Assembly (NCBI RefSeq): GCF_032062135.1
Contig: NC_092859.1
Span: 126,632,078-126,696,077, forward strand
Direction of reading: 5' to 3'
Source of the DNA: Pyxicephalus adspersus
Lineage: Eukaryota; Chordata; Amphibia; Anura; Pyxicephalidae
Length of the DNA: 64,000 nucleotides
In this document: positions 23,924 to 34,895 of the stretch, piece after piece
How positions within the stretch are numbered: the first letter of the stretch is position 1
Layout: each line of letters begins with the position of its first letter
Made by a program: the position numbers and the translations under genes
The notes under the pieces: generated by a model
The model's input: only the letters and a program-made list of their open reading frames with translations
What the model was told of the DNA's origin: nothing
Database searches by the model: none

Positions 23924-24390
23924 GTGGCAATCAGGGTATTCTTTACCTAAGGAGTGATGGTGATATCTTTACCCACCATCATGCATGAATCCTGTGGGTC
24001 TGTTAGAGATGGGGGGCCTGAAAGGCCAGAGGCAGCAGTTATCAGGATATGCTTAATGCCATCCTTAGAACACAAGAACTATTCTCCCATATTTGGGTTT
24101 TTTCGAGGATGCTACAACTACAAAAATAACTAATCTAGTCCCTCATGTGATGGAGATAAGCAAATGTATTATTGGTCCAGCCTGGGTGTCAACCATGGGT
24201 TGCTCTATAAATTAAGGGACTTGATTACCAGGAGAAAATATAAAATATAAACCTCATAAAGAAAACAGATGCAGCCACTATACGGATTACCTGGTAAAGT
24301 GCAATATATTGTATTTTTGGGTTTATATTTTAATTTTGCTTGGCAGTTTTTTTGAAAGGTGTCTGCTATGTAGAAATAAATTCAAAGAAT

Positions 24391-24592
24391 ACTTTTTTTT
24401 TTTTTTTTTAAAACAATGGTGGACTACAGCATAAACCAATACAGCCTGCACATCTGGTGTGTGATACCACTGAAACAAAATCTTGTACAAATTTTTTTTA
24501 TAAAGGGTGCAAATAGATCTTTTGTTTGCTACCTCCCAAATATCAGACCAATCTGCCCTGTCAAGAGTCCGGCCTTAGTTTTAATGCAGATG
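24391..24592 (-). pseudogene. L1-like ORF2 C-terminal fragment
   Basis: On the minus strand, from about 24590 down to 24416, an open frame reads TLDRADWSDIWEVANKRSI, then CTLYKKNLYKILFQWYHTPD. The segment at 52521-52775 has TLDSDVWLEIWEAVHKSSIC and KENLYKIILRQYHTPE in the same order. This is the region just before the Cys-His motif of L1-type ORF2. The downstream 250 or so codons are absent and a 19-T run (24391-24409, poly-A on the minus strand) follows directly. Confidence 0.75.
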
Positions 24593-24619
24593 GAACCTTA
24601 TCATACTTCATAAAATCTA

Positions 24620-26160
24620 AGTACAGGTTTTAGTTTAGAGGTAAATATATTTATTGACATGTAGACAGCCCTTTGATAAAATGATTGTGCTCTAAATTTC
24701 CTTAACCTGAAAAAATCTATAGATCAGGTCCAATTAATGACCTAATTAAAACAAGCTTCATCAGCATTTGTTAAATAATGATGATTAAGCAAATACCTTA
24801 AATTTAGAAGTAATCTACAATAATTAAATAATGTTACATACATGTAATACAGTGATCCTGTTGGTTGGGAGAGCAGTTGAGCGTTCTGTAAAACATCAAG
24901 TCTGAACAGTGCCTTGGTGCCCTAGCATTACCGTGCTCACTAGATGTATTATATCAATAGAAAATGGCAAAAAGACACCCGAAGTAAGGGAGTACTATGA
25001 AACATCTTCCCTTTGTATCATCTCCATAACATGAGTATGTTCTATAGTCAGAAGGGAAACTGAGAACAATAATAATTGATAAAAGTGTAGCAGTGGCAGT
25101 ATACACTTGCAAGTCTGCAAGGATAAATATTTTAACTAAGTATGAATAAAATATAAATTTTACTCCAAAAAGAAAAAGACACACACACACAAAACCATAA
25201 ACATACAAGCGTATTGTGCAGATTCTTACAATTGCTAAAATCTCTAACACTCTGAGTACCCATAGTCTTAAACCAGGTTATTGGTGGGAAATGCCCATGA
25301 ACCCCTATATACTATATGTATGATTTATTAACTGTCAAAGAGTGACACTTCAACAGTGTATATACTAATACTTATTGTCATATGTTCAAAATTGTTGGGG
25401 GGGGGGTTAATTTTATTTAGGCGGTCTTGTTAGGGCAATCGACACCTAACACATTTCATGGCTTTATAAAATACCATAGAAAGGTACCCAGTGTAATTGT
25501 TTAAAGGATGAGGATTGCAGCCTTTGCCAAGACAAACACTCAACTAATACGCACTATTGAAATGAACTGGAAGTGTATTTGAGATAAACTAAGGCTTTAG
25601 GAGAGTGTGTGCGTTAAAAAAAACTCTATTGAATAAAAGCAGCTTAAACTAGCATGACTGAGACACACTTACTGATATAACTATATTCAATATTTTAGGT
25701 TTCAATATTTTTAGAGAAATTTTTTGTAGGAATGTACATACACTATGAGCAAAATGAAAAACAACATCAACAATACAGTTTTTTTTTCAGTTGCATTTAA
25801 TACAGTTGTCTTTGGTGTTTTCCCCTGTAAAAAGTTGTTCCACCTCACTGCTGGTTGAGATAGACTTTGGGAGCACACACGAGCACACTCTTTCATTCAC
25901 TGGAGTAAGCTCTTGCCTGAAAGCAAACTGGGGATAGTGAGGATTAAGTGGCCGCATGGCCACCCACCAGCTGGACCTTGTAAATTTAGCCTAGACTCTG
26001 GATGTACTTACAATGGTCAACCTTTACTTTATTAACTTTAAACTTTTATCCCAAAAGGGAAGTAACTGCTTATAAAGTGTTGAATAAACCTAACATTAAC
26101 CTTCCCATAGGTTGACCATGCTGTTGTCTAGAGGTGAGAATGCTGATTCTCTGTAGATAC
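24620..26160. other. Intergenic, nothing recognised
   Basis: AT-rich. A nine-G run occurs near 25398. Open frames here are short and lack any family resemblance. Confidence 0.5.
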
Positions 26161-26390
26161 AATGGGCCTGATTTAATAACGCTCTCCAAGACTGGAGAGG
26201 ATACGCTTTCATCAGCGAAGCTGGGTGATCCATTAAATTTGGAATGGATCTGGTCCAGGATTGAAAACATTTGCTAACAAATACTAAATGACTTTTAGGA
26301 AATTAATTCCAGGTTTCCTGGATCACCCAGCTCCACTGATGAAAGTGTATCCACCCCAGCCTTGGAGTGCTTTAATAAATCAGGTTCAAT
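26161..26390. repeat. Foldback repeat, full copy
   Basis: AATGGGCCTGATTTAATAAC at the left is mirrored by TTTAATAAATCAGGTTCAAT at the right. The two arms carry GGAGAGGATACGCTTTCATC and GATGAAAGTGTATCCACCCC, and the centre is GAAAACATTTGCTAACAAAT. A DNA or RNA strand could fold into a 100-bp imperfect stem. It has the architecture of a palindromic MITE. Confidence 0.85.
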
Positions 26391-26399
26391 GGAAGAGCA

Positions 26400-28040
26400 A
26401 AGCCAACATTGGAGATGAAGTTTGTTACTGACTGGATCACCAGGTGAAAATAAAGGAAACCCCCCATAAATAGAACTAATTCTGCCATGGCATCAAGAAA
26501 TCAGCTGCAAAATATTACATCTTTTCTTAGCTTTAGATACACTTTAAGCTTGGAAAGAAATAATAGGATCTGCAGGAAGTAGAGCATATAATGAGCAAAT
26601 ATGGCTTCCTCCTTGTACATATGTAACTACACGCTTTATAAAGATACAATAATGTAAAGACAGTAAAACTTTTTATGATTTAACTCAAGCTATTCATTCA
26701 CATGTATATTTAAGCAAAAGTGGAAAACATAAAAAAAAGACTGTAGTTCCCTTTGTAAATGAAAAAAAGACTGAACAACCTTTTGACTCCTACTAGAAAG
26801 ATATGTGTTATTTGCACTAATACTTTTGGTTCGTAAGCTAGGGTTAGTGTACTGCTTTGAAAGGCTGGATTTAGATCCATCTACCATATGTCTCAGATTT
26901 AAACAACTGATAATACCTACATCACGCAGCATCATTAGTATAATGTGCCTGATTCTCATAATACTGCTGGCAAGCTCAGGATGTGGAAGCTGATGCAGTG
27001 CATTAAAGAGGAAGCGTTAAAATACACTGCTTTAAACTTCTTATCTCTGTAGGTGGGAGGAGGGTTTTTGTTCCCCCACGGACACAATTCTTGGAACAAT
27101 ATCTTCTTCTCCATTATGAGAGCTTTATACTGTATACAGTTAAAGGAAACGGCTTACAAATGACTCACTTGTTGGTACATGACTTTAGTTAGAGTATGAA
27201 GGTTCAGACTAGAGTCTTCTCCAATGTGTTTTAGTTTTGGGGCCATACAGGGACATTCTAACATATTTGTTGAGACCATACCACATTAAAGTCTTTTTAT
27301 TTGGTTGTCAATGTTACTCCAGGCTCAGTCAATGCCATTATTCTCCTAAATCTGCTATCAGATCTGCTACAGGTCACATTTACTAATAAAAATGTACTAT
27401 CTATGCTTTCTTCAGCCCATTTAGGTGACATATTTCAGAGTAGATGGAAACTATGCTTTCATGCAACAACAAATTATATTTTACATTGACCTAGCATGTA
27501 ATTCTTTATCTGGAATAAACATTGTTACCAGTCCATATTTTAACATGTTATGTTCTGTATATGATGTTTGGTAATAGCAATCAATTTCAGACTTCTCCAA
27601 ATGCAGCTAGATCTCTGCACTTACCATAAATCCCACACTATGGTAAAAAACAAAGTACAAAATAAAATTAGTCACCCTGAACTCTGATTAGTAGCTAAAC
27701 ATTACATTTCCAAGTGATCTGTGAATTTTTCCAAAAGGTTCATTAGGAATGTAGAATGCAATTCACCAGTCTAGATATACATAATGCATTCCTCCATCAA
27801 TATATAATGTAACTTTTGTTAAAATGAAGAGTGACCAAGCTTCCCAAATAATGAGTGACACTATTATTTTATGGCCTTGCATAAAAATACCTTACTACAG
27901 AATGCCCAGTGACTTCACAAAAACCATGGAAGCCCCCTTTTTCCTAAATCACACCTGGTGAAATATACCATCCTCACAAAACATAGCTGTTCATACTGTA
28001 TAGCCCTATTTTTTTAAAATGTATCCACAGGGCAAAGGGA
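26400..28040. other. Intergenic, nothing recognised
   Basis: AT-rich unique-looking sequence. The open frames at 26690-26993 on both strands overlap each other and have no domain. Confidence 0.5.
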
Positions 28041-28054
28041 CTTGGGTGCAATGA

Positions 28055-28352
28055 TGATTTGTAATAGCATTATATTTATATGGTGTCAACATATTACACA
28101 GCGCTGTACAAAGTCCATAGTCATGTCACTAGCTGTCCCTCAAAGGGGGTCACAAGCTAATGTCCCTACCATAGTCATATGTCTTTTTTACAATCTAAGG
28201 TCAATTTTAGGGAGAAGCCAATTAACCTAACCTCATGTGTTTGCAATGTGGGAGGAAACCCACACAAACACGAGGAGAACCTGCAAACTCCATGCAGATA
28301 GTTTCCTGGTCAAGATTCAAACCTGGGACCCAGTGCTGCAAAGGCAAGAGCC
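28055..28352 (-). mobile_element. V-type tRNA-derived SINE, minus strand
   Basis: Read on the minus strand, a GGTTTGAATCTT B-box-like segment is followed by CTGCATGGAGTTTGCAGG and GTGGGTTTCCTCCCAC, then the GGGACATTAG and GACTTTGTACAGCGCTGTG tail. The central TTTCCTCCCAC module is typical of V-SINEs of fish and amphibians. It is the inverted partner of the copy at 28654-28957. The 5' head is incomplete. Confidence 0.85.
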
Positions 28353-28653
28353 ATAATGGATAACATCTGCTCAGGTATAACATCCGGAAAAGAAATAGCA
28401 TAGAATTACCATATATCCCAATTTTGTGGATTTATCCACATAATCCAATATAAATGTGGATGCAGTACTGATGTGTAATATTCACTAGCACACAACAAGC
28501 AATTTTTGGGTTACCAAGAGAGAATGTCTGACTGGTTCCTGTGGGTTGACATACAATTGTTTTAAGTGTTTTGTTACAGAAATGTAAAAACTGCACCACA
28601 TATCTGGCAATTGTGAATACACTAAACTTTCTCCTAAACCTCAATAATTATTA

Positions 28654-28957
28654 GGGCAGCATGGTGGCCTTTGCAGCACTGAGTCCCAGGTTTGAATCTC
28701 AGTCAGGACACTGTCTGCATGGAGTTTGCAGGTTCTCCCTGTGTCTGCGTGGGTTTCCTCCCACGGCCCAAAAACATGCAGTAAGGGTAATTGGCTTCGC
28801 CTCAGAATTGACCTTAGACTACATTATTGACATATGACAATGGTAGGGACACTAGAGTGTGAGATCCTTTGAGGGACAGTTAGTGACATGACTATTGACT
28901 TTGTACAGCACTGCGTAATATGATGGCGCTATATAAATACTGTGTAATAATAATAAT
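28654..28957 (+). mobile_element. V-type tRNA-derived SINE, plus strand
   Basis: It opens GGGCAGCATGGTGGCCTTTG. The B-box is GGTTTGAATCTC; the core is TGCATGGAGTTTGCAGGTTC and GTGGGTTTCCTCCCAC. The tail is CAGCACTGCGTAATATGATG, then GCGCTATATAAAT and an (AAT)n end. This copy is nearly full length and shares its tail with the L2-like LINE tails at 32447-32505, 41394-41560 and 50893-51023. Confidence 0.88.
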
Positions 28958-30984
28958 CCCTTTGAATTTTAGCCCCTCATTAACAGTTTCCCAAACAGGT
29001 ATGAAAGGAATGTCTTTGATATTAATCTCAGCAGTGTGCTTACACTGGCTTTAAACCAAAGTATCAAACCTTCAATTGGTTGGTGTTCTAGCTGGTTATG
29101 TTAACAGCACTATACAAATGAAAATATAAATGGAAGTTAGGATGGCAACATTTTTGAATCTGAAGGACAAGAAGGTTTAGTTTTTTTTTAATTCATTATA
29201 ACACACTATTATAAATAGATTGTCTATTTAGAATATAAAATGTAATAGTATACATTTTAATGAGGAGTATTGGGAGTATGTAGTAATAGTATCCATACTC
29301 CCAATTATGATAACTACATAGGACATGATGGGAATGTCTCCAGGGGAGTACTGAGCACTGATAATGATGATATGACCAAGATTTATATGGAGTTTTTTTT
29401 ACACTGACCTTGAAACTGTGAGGTTTTAGTCAGTTTAAGAGCTTATTTCCACATTTGTAAAAATTGGTATCTTCAGTGCCAACTGCTGTTTTAAATAAAG
29501 TATTTGCTTCCTTAAACTTAGAAGATTATATAAAGATTCCTATTTACCTTCTATTATATGTACTTTCCAATTGTATTCTCTGTTTCTATGTTTAAACACC
29601 AAAAAAAGCAATTGAAACTAAAATTAGAACACCAAACATTCGTGCTACCTTTTTACCGTTATGACTCAAAAGTCAACGGCTAAAATCCCCATTTTTAATG
29701 TCTCCTCTTGTCTGCTGGGAGAAGTCATTGACGCAGCACTATCACGGGAGAAGATGTCTTTGATGTGCAGCCTGTGACTAACAGCCTGACTTTACCTTGC
29801 AAGAGACAAGATGATGGAGCCCAATAGAGAAATATCTGGGCCTTCGGGGACATAGTGTGCCATAGATTTTGTTCACTAATTATGTACCAGTGAGTTGTTA
29901 TAAGCAGAATGGTTCATATGTAGCAGCTGTTTTTGTAAACATTGGCAAAGAAAATGGTGGATTTAAAAAAACAAATGCAATAAAATCCAACTTAAAATCT
30001 AATATTTTCTTTGTTTTTCATTTAAATCAATCTTGATAATAGTGAGTGTCAATAATTATTGTATTATTCCTGTTTGTTTTGTGTTTACACAGTGCAGTGA
30101 CTTTATTGCTACTACAAACAATTTCCAAATCGCTCATACAAACATTCCTTTACTAGTTTTCATTTTCATGTATTTTAAATTGTGTTATTTACTACAGTAA
30201 TTATCTCAATTATCTCAGATGTCTAAATGTCTGTACAGTGCTGAATATTTTATTTTACTTTTCAACTAAATATTACTGTCATGTATGGAAGAATTATTGG
30301 AAGAGGTGAGTTTCTATGCTACAGATAAGTTAGACCAGATAACAGCAACTAGTATAGGAATTTACTTTGGGGGTCATTGAAAATTATGAATTTCAGATAT
30401 ATGGGGGTCACCCAATAAAAGCTATGGAGTTTCACACAAAAGAGGGGGCAAGCTGAAAGCATCTCTCAGCTTTGGAATTTGGAGCAGCTAAAAGCATCCC
30501 TCATGGGGGGCACCCACTGAAAGTTATGGTATAGCCTGTGGAGAGCACACACAAGGTCTACATGGGCCGCTGAACAACCTCTTTACAAGTGGAGAGGCAC
30601 AAGTACATTACACAAATGTAAAGTAGCAATAAAGCTAAGATTATGCATGGTTTGTGTTACAGAATAAAGATTTTAACATGTTGGTCGTGCTGTAAATGAA
30701 GTTGCTTTTTAACAAGTGCAAGAAAATCCTTAATATTCATTTATGATTAAAAAAAAACAGCATTTTATAAAAACAATTACTTCTTGACATATTGCACAAC
30801 TCAAAACCTTCAATTACTGTAGAACCTAAATTAGGCAATAAAAAGCTTGCGAGTCTCCGTATGGATAGACCTAATCCAAGTTGGGAAGGCTTTAATTAAG
30901 CCAGTCTGTCTTACTATTGGCTGTTTCCAATAAACACAACGGTAGGTAGTAGGAAGGTTGTCTGCGCCATGTTTTCAAGCGACA
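28958..30984. other. Intergenic, nothing recognised
   Basis: About 2 kb without a recognisable gene or repeat. A slightly GC-richer patch at 29640-29870 is unassigned. Partial direct repeats containing GCATC(T/C)CTCA and AGCTGAAAGCATC occur at 30380-30540. Confidence 0.45.
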
Positions 30985-31122
30985 ATGGGCCTGATTTATT
31001 AAAGCAATTCAAGAAGATGGACTACCATGGAAAAAACTGGTGATCCAGCAAACCTGGAATGGCTGTTTTAAAAATTATTTCCTATTAGTTCCAGGTTTGC
31101 TGGATCACCCATGAAAGTCTAT
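30985..31122. repeat. Foldback repeat, short copy
   Basis: GGGCCTGATTTATTAAAGCA at the left, a CAGCAAACCTGGAATGGC block, then the mirrored TTCCAGGTTTGCTGGATCAC and CCATGAAAGTCTATC. The outer right arm is missing where the L2-like LINE fragment begins. Confidence 0.8.
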
Positions 31123-31124
31123 CA

Positions 31125-31940
31125 TAATGAGACTTATCATCTTCCCCCCTAACATTCAAAATTTCCCACTGACATTTCTAACTGTTAATAGTACTGTTAT
31201 TTGTCCCTCAGGCACATTTTCTTGGTGTCACCTTCAATTCTGCCTTCTCCTTCACCGCCCAGATTCACAACATCTCCAGTTCCTGCAAATTTCCCCTGTG
31301 CAACATCTCCAAAATCCACCCCCACCTCTCCCTAGAGACCACCAAACTCCTTGTACACGCTCTTATCGTCTCTCGTCTGGACTACCGTATCATCTTCCTC
31401 TATAGTATTCAATTAACCCGACTCTCTCGTCTGCAATCTATAAAGAATTCTGCAGCCATACTTATCCATCCTTCCCACTGCTCCTCTTCCGCTGTCTGTT
31501 TTTGCAATGTTCCATTCACCTGGCTTCAACTTCCCCTTCAAATTAAATTCAATCTCCCGTGCTATGCCTTCACAGTTTTTGTCCCGCTTACCTTTCTGAC
31601 CTGGTAGAAAAATATTCCCCTAGCCGCTCTCTTCACTTATCCAATGATCTTATACTGACTCCTCACTCATAACCTCATCACACGCACGCACAGCTCCAAG
31701 ACTTTTCTAGAGCTCATTAGGTCTTCCTCGTCCTATTCAGCTTGCTCCTACTTTTGGCACATTTAAAAGAGCACTTAAAACACATCTTTTCCAACTCGCC
31801 CACCCATCTTCTTCTGTGTCTTAAACCCTCACTACTTCCCAATACTACATATCTCTCCTCCTTTTTTGTGCTGCTTCCTCCACCCCTTAGATTGTAAGCT
31901 GTTATGAGCTAGGTCCTCTACTCCTGTTTCATCCCTATTT
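31125..31940 (+). pseudogene. L2-like LINE, C-terminal RT fragment and 3' UTR
   Basis: With frameshifts, the + strand reads GVTFNSAFSFTAQIHNISS, then LVHALIVSRLDYRIIFLYS, a HWLQLPLQIKFN-like segment (written CNVPFTWLQLPLQIKFN) and FKRALKTHLFQLAH. These are the blocks SRLDYCN, LHWLPV..RI.FK and FK..LKTHLF of L2/CR1-group reverse transcriptases. The 3' part, CTTAGATTGTAAGCTG, starts the noncoding tail. The tail is cut by the piggyBac-like element at 31938-32446 and resumes at 32447. Stops and frameshifts make it nonfunctional. The 92-codon frame at 31127-31405 is out of frame with it. Confidence 0.8.
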
Positions 31941-32446
31941 ACCCGCTCGGGGAAAAAGAAACATGCTCGGTGTGGCTCGGGCTAAAAGAAACATGCAAAA
32001 ATCGGTAACCCTGAGCCACACTCGGGGTAACTAAAAACAATTTAAAAAACACACTTACCTTGTCCCATCGCGTCCTCAGGCATCCTGCCCAACGAATCTC
32101 ATCCTCAGGCGGCGTCCTCTTCTTCAGATCTTCATCCAGCGAGTGCAGTGACGTTCCTGGAGTTTCCCCTGTGACATGCGTTGGTGTGTGCGGGAGGGGC
32201 AACGGGAAATTCAAATCATTTTGTGTTGGATTCAATACAAAAAAGCTGTTTTTAGTATTTTTAGTCACCCTCGTTTTAACATATTTTTTGATTTAAAGTA
32301 TTTTATTAAATTTATTAAATATTGGACATATTTCGGTGAGTTATGCCTAAGAATTATAGGACTATAAAACAATGTAAAACAAATTTCTATGCAAAACAAT
32401 GTAACGCTTTTTGCGTAAAAAAACGGACAGAATTAGAACGGGTTAA
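31938..32446. mobile_element. piggyBac-like nonautonomous element in the L2 tail
   Basis: The left end, CCCGCTCGGGG, follows CTATTTA. The right end is AGAACGGG before TTAA (32443-32446). Inside, CCGAGCC/GGCTCGG-rich hairpin sequence at 31942-32030 and a segment containing GGACATATTTCGGTGAGTTA are shared, in opposite orientation, with the element at 53229-54434. Removing it rejoins CCCTAT-TTAA-TTTACAGCACTG, which agrees with the intact tail of the same LINE at 50893-51023. There is no transposase. Confidence 0.75.
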
Positions 32447-32505
32447 TTTACAGCACTGCATAATATGTTGGTGCTATAGAAATACTGTTTATTAAACAAT
32501 AATAT
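32447..32505 (+). mobile_element. L2-like LINE 3' terminus (continuation)
   Basis: TTTACAGCACTGCATAATAT, then GTTGGTGCTATAGAAATACT and GTTTATTAAACAATAATATT. This is the terminal part of the LINE begun at 31125, separated from it by the piggyBac-like insertion. Confidence 0.8.
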
Positions 32506-32511
32506 TATTGA

Positions 32512-32560
32512 TAATCTTCTCCAGTCATGGAGAGCTTTGATAAATCAAACCCAATGTGTA
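32512..32560. repeat. Foldback repeat, outer arm fragment
   Basis: GATAATCTTCTCCAGTCATG, then GAGAGCTTTGATAAATCAAA and CCCAATG match the right outer arm of the foldback family. It may be the missing right arm of the copy at 30985, displaced by the LINE and piggyBac-like insertions. Confidence 0.65.
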
Positions 32561-33639
32561 CACTAATCCACATTAATGACATTCATGTAATCCAGCTTTG
32601 CTTATTTTTAATTCTTGTGGATTCTAAAAAAAATTAAATTTTTAGAAATTAAAAAAAAACTTTTAGAAAACTGTTTAAAAATATTTTAGCCATCATAGTC
32701 CAACATATAAAGTCATTTAATAGTGTTCTGCCTATACTAAAATTCTCCCTAAGCACGACGATACATTTTTTATGAATCTCACAAAATACCATATTGTAAA
32801 TGTGATATTCTGTCCAAGAAAGTTTCAATGCAAAGCAGAATGCTGGGGAATGAAAATAAAAACGTACAGATTGTAAATATTCTTAATTACTGTGTCGTCT
32901 TTTGCAAATTAAAGGGCAAAGATAACAAGACTAGATTCAGTGCAGCTTTCTGCCTTGTTTCCACCGGCGTTTGTTGTGAATACTACAATCAAACGTGTTA
33001 TGAGTGGCAGGAGGGTTGGATCCTTGGCAATATCAAGGCTTCATTACAATACTGCAGATATGTCTTCAGGAGTCTGACTTTAACTATCAGGAGATATACA
33101 ATCTGTGTTGGAAAACTGCCTGTAAATTGTCTTTTTAACAGTGTGTTTATGAAAATCTTCTGCAGACATAAAAATTTGGTGTGTGGAATAAAAGACTTCC
33201 TGCATAAGAAAATGTTTATTAAGTGCAAGGATAAAATAATACATCCTGTTAATTGCTTCAGGGAATATTACGCTCATCTAGAAACTGGTTGCAATATTGT
33301 CGTAGAATGAGAAGTATTTAATATTGTATAGGGCAACATAGTTGAAAGCGAGCAAAAAGCTGCCTTGATCAAATGCCATGTAGCACTTCATCTTGGCTGT
33401 TCTTCTGTTACTGCAAGTTGTAAACATCTGGTATGGCATTTTTTTCCCTCTTGCACCTGCAAGTGTAAGGACACACATAAACAAAAGAAAAAAGGAAATT
33501 AAATCTTGCACAGAGCCTAAGAAAAAAAAAAAGCAGCCACAAGGCTCAAGGGAGCAGTGTGACAAGTACTGAGCAGTAAACAAGCTTGAGAGGGATTTAA
33601 TTCTTGTGACAAGTGCCAGTGGTGGCTTCCCCGCATGGA
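32561..33639. other. Intergenic with a 160-codon open frame of doubtful meaning
   Basis: A 160-codon + strand frame at 32828-33310 is Cys-, Lys- and Ile-rich and lacks a recognisable domain. Overlapping minus-strand frames of 65-125 codons cover the same stretch. Nothing shows splice sites or conservation, so I do not call a gene. Confidence 0.4.
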
Positions 33640-34230
33640 CCGAGCATATGTACACATTTCAGCAGTGGAATTCACAGAGGGCTTAATTCAAACAATTGAG
33701 AGATCACAACATATCACCTTACTTCATAGCAAAAGCAACAGAGCCGATCAGGAGAGGTGCCGGCGTTAAAATAATGTTACGGTTTGGGTTTGTTTGTAAG
33801 CGAGAACCGGCACATTTTAGGAGAGATCTCTTACGGCTGGAAAATTTGTTTTAGAGCTGATGTACCCGCTTCTGCAAGTGCTTTGTCAGTTTCATTAAGG
33901 TAACGCTTATCAAGTGCACAGGGCGATTCTGGATATGGCCACGAGACAAGAAGGAATTTGCTTCGTTCATCTTTGCTTGTCATTTCTGATAAAGATATGT
34001 TGCACAGGAATCAAAGATGTAATGTCTCTTAATAAAAGCTGTCTGCTGTGCTCAGTGATGATCACCAGTATTTTTTGGCCCCCGGTATAGTCCAATTTAA
34101 AAATAGATGCTCGGAGAAGTCACTTAGCAGCTCAGCTGCAGAAGGGTGCTGAAAATGTTCTGTGGCCACAGTGCAATTGTTGTCACTTGTGTTTATAAGC
34201 TTCGAGCTTTTAACTCAGTAAGTGCTATGG
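33640..34230. other. Candidate conserved noncoding element
   Basis: Complex, non-repetitive, balanced-composition sequence in an otherwise AT-rich, repeat-laden desert. It lacks a long open frame and any repeat family resemblance. It includes GAGCCGATCAGG, TCATTAAGG and GCTCAGTGATGATCACCAG. Calling it conserved is a guess from texture only. Confidence 0.25.
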
Positions 34231-34738
34231 AGAAGTGCAAGACACTAAAAAATATTTTTTATTTCTTATTTTTTTACTAAAGTATATTTTCTGTAAGAGA
34301 TTACACGTTTTTTTTTTTCTTCTGCAAAGTCAACAGACCTACCCATTTTTGGCATTACACATTTTAATCCCCCCCACAGGTTTTTTTTTTACACATTGTT
34401 ATATTTAGCTGGCGTGCACAGGATTTTTGTTGCGTACAGGTGCGTGTTATTACAGGCTTGTTAATTTGTACACTGGTCACATGTCACTAGCAATATAATG
34501 TCTTGTATAACTGACATTAATGTGTACCGGTAGTAAACTGCCTTTCAATCTAGTTGTGTATATATTAATTACTTCTTAATAGAACAAACCATATGTTATA
34601 CCATTAGCCAGTTAGAAATGCTCGGTAAACCGCAAGCAACTACTGTGCTTTTTTTGTGTTTATCTTTGTTCTATCCTCTACCCTCACCTTACAAACTGGA
34701 ACCCTTTGGTTCCCTGTTAGGGACATCACTCTTTAATT

Positions 34739-34890
34739 TAGTGCTTTTCAACCTTTACAATATGGGCTTCCTTTGAAATAACTTTCAGGTCCTCAGGGAT
34801 CCCCTGCTTTAATTACTATATCCACAGCTCACAATATACTCACAATGGAGGAAGCCTAGGGATCCACAGAACTGGCTGAGAAACATTGTT
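34739..34890. mobile_element. hAT-like MITE, short copy
   Basis: The termini are TAGTGCTTTTCAACCTT and CTGAGAAACATTG, inverted relatives of CAGTGTTTCTCAACC. The interior has CCACAGCTCACAATATACT and AACTTTCAGGTC, shared with the copy at 40389-40669. No clear TSD was found. Confidence 0.6.
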
Positions 34891-34895
34891 CTACG

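Noticed and set aside
25183..25191. Short CA-type tract and other microsatellites as CRISPR-like arrays
   Set aside because: No regularly spaced repeats with unique spacers; the context is eukaryotic.
28700..28720. tRNA-like B box GGTTTGAATCTC
   Set aside because: It belongs to a V-type SINE with core and LINE-like tail; no cloverleaf or full tRNA gene is present.
32828..33310. 160-codon + strand open frame
   Set aside because: No domain, no splice context, overlapping frames of similar length on the other strand, and no sign of codon bias. Length alone is not enough in AT-rich DNA.
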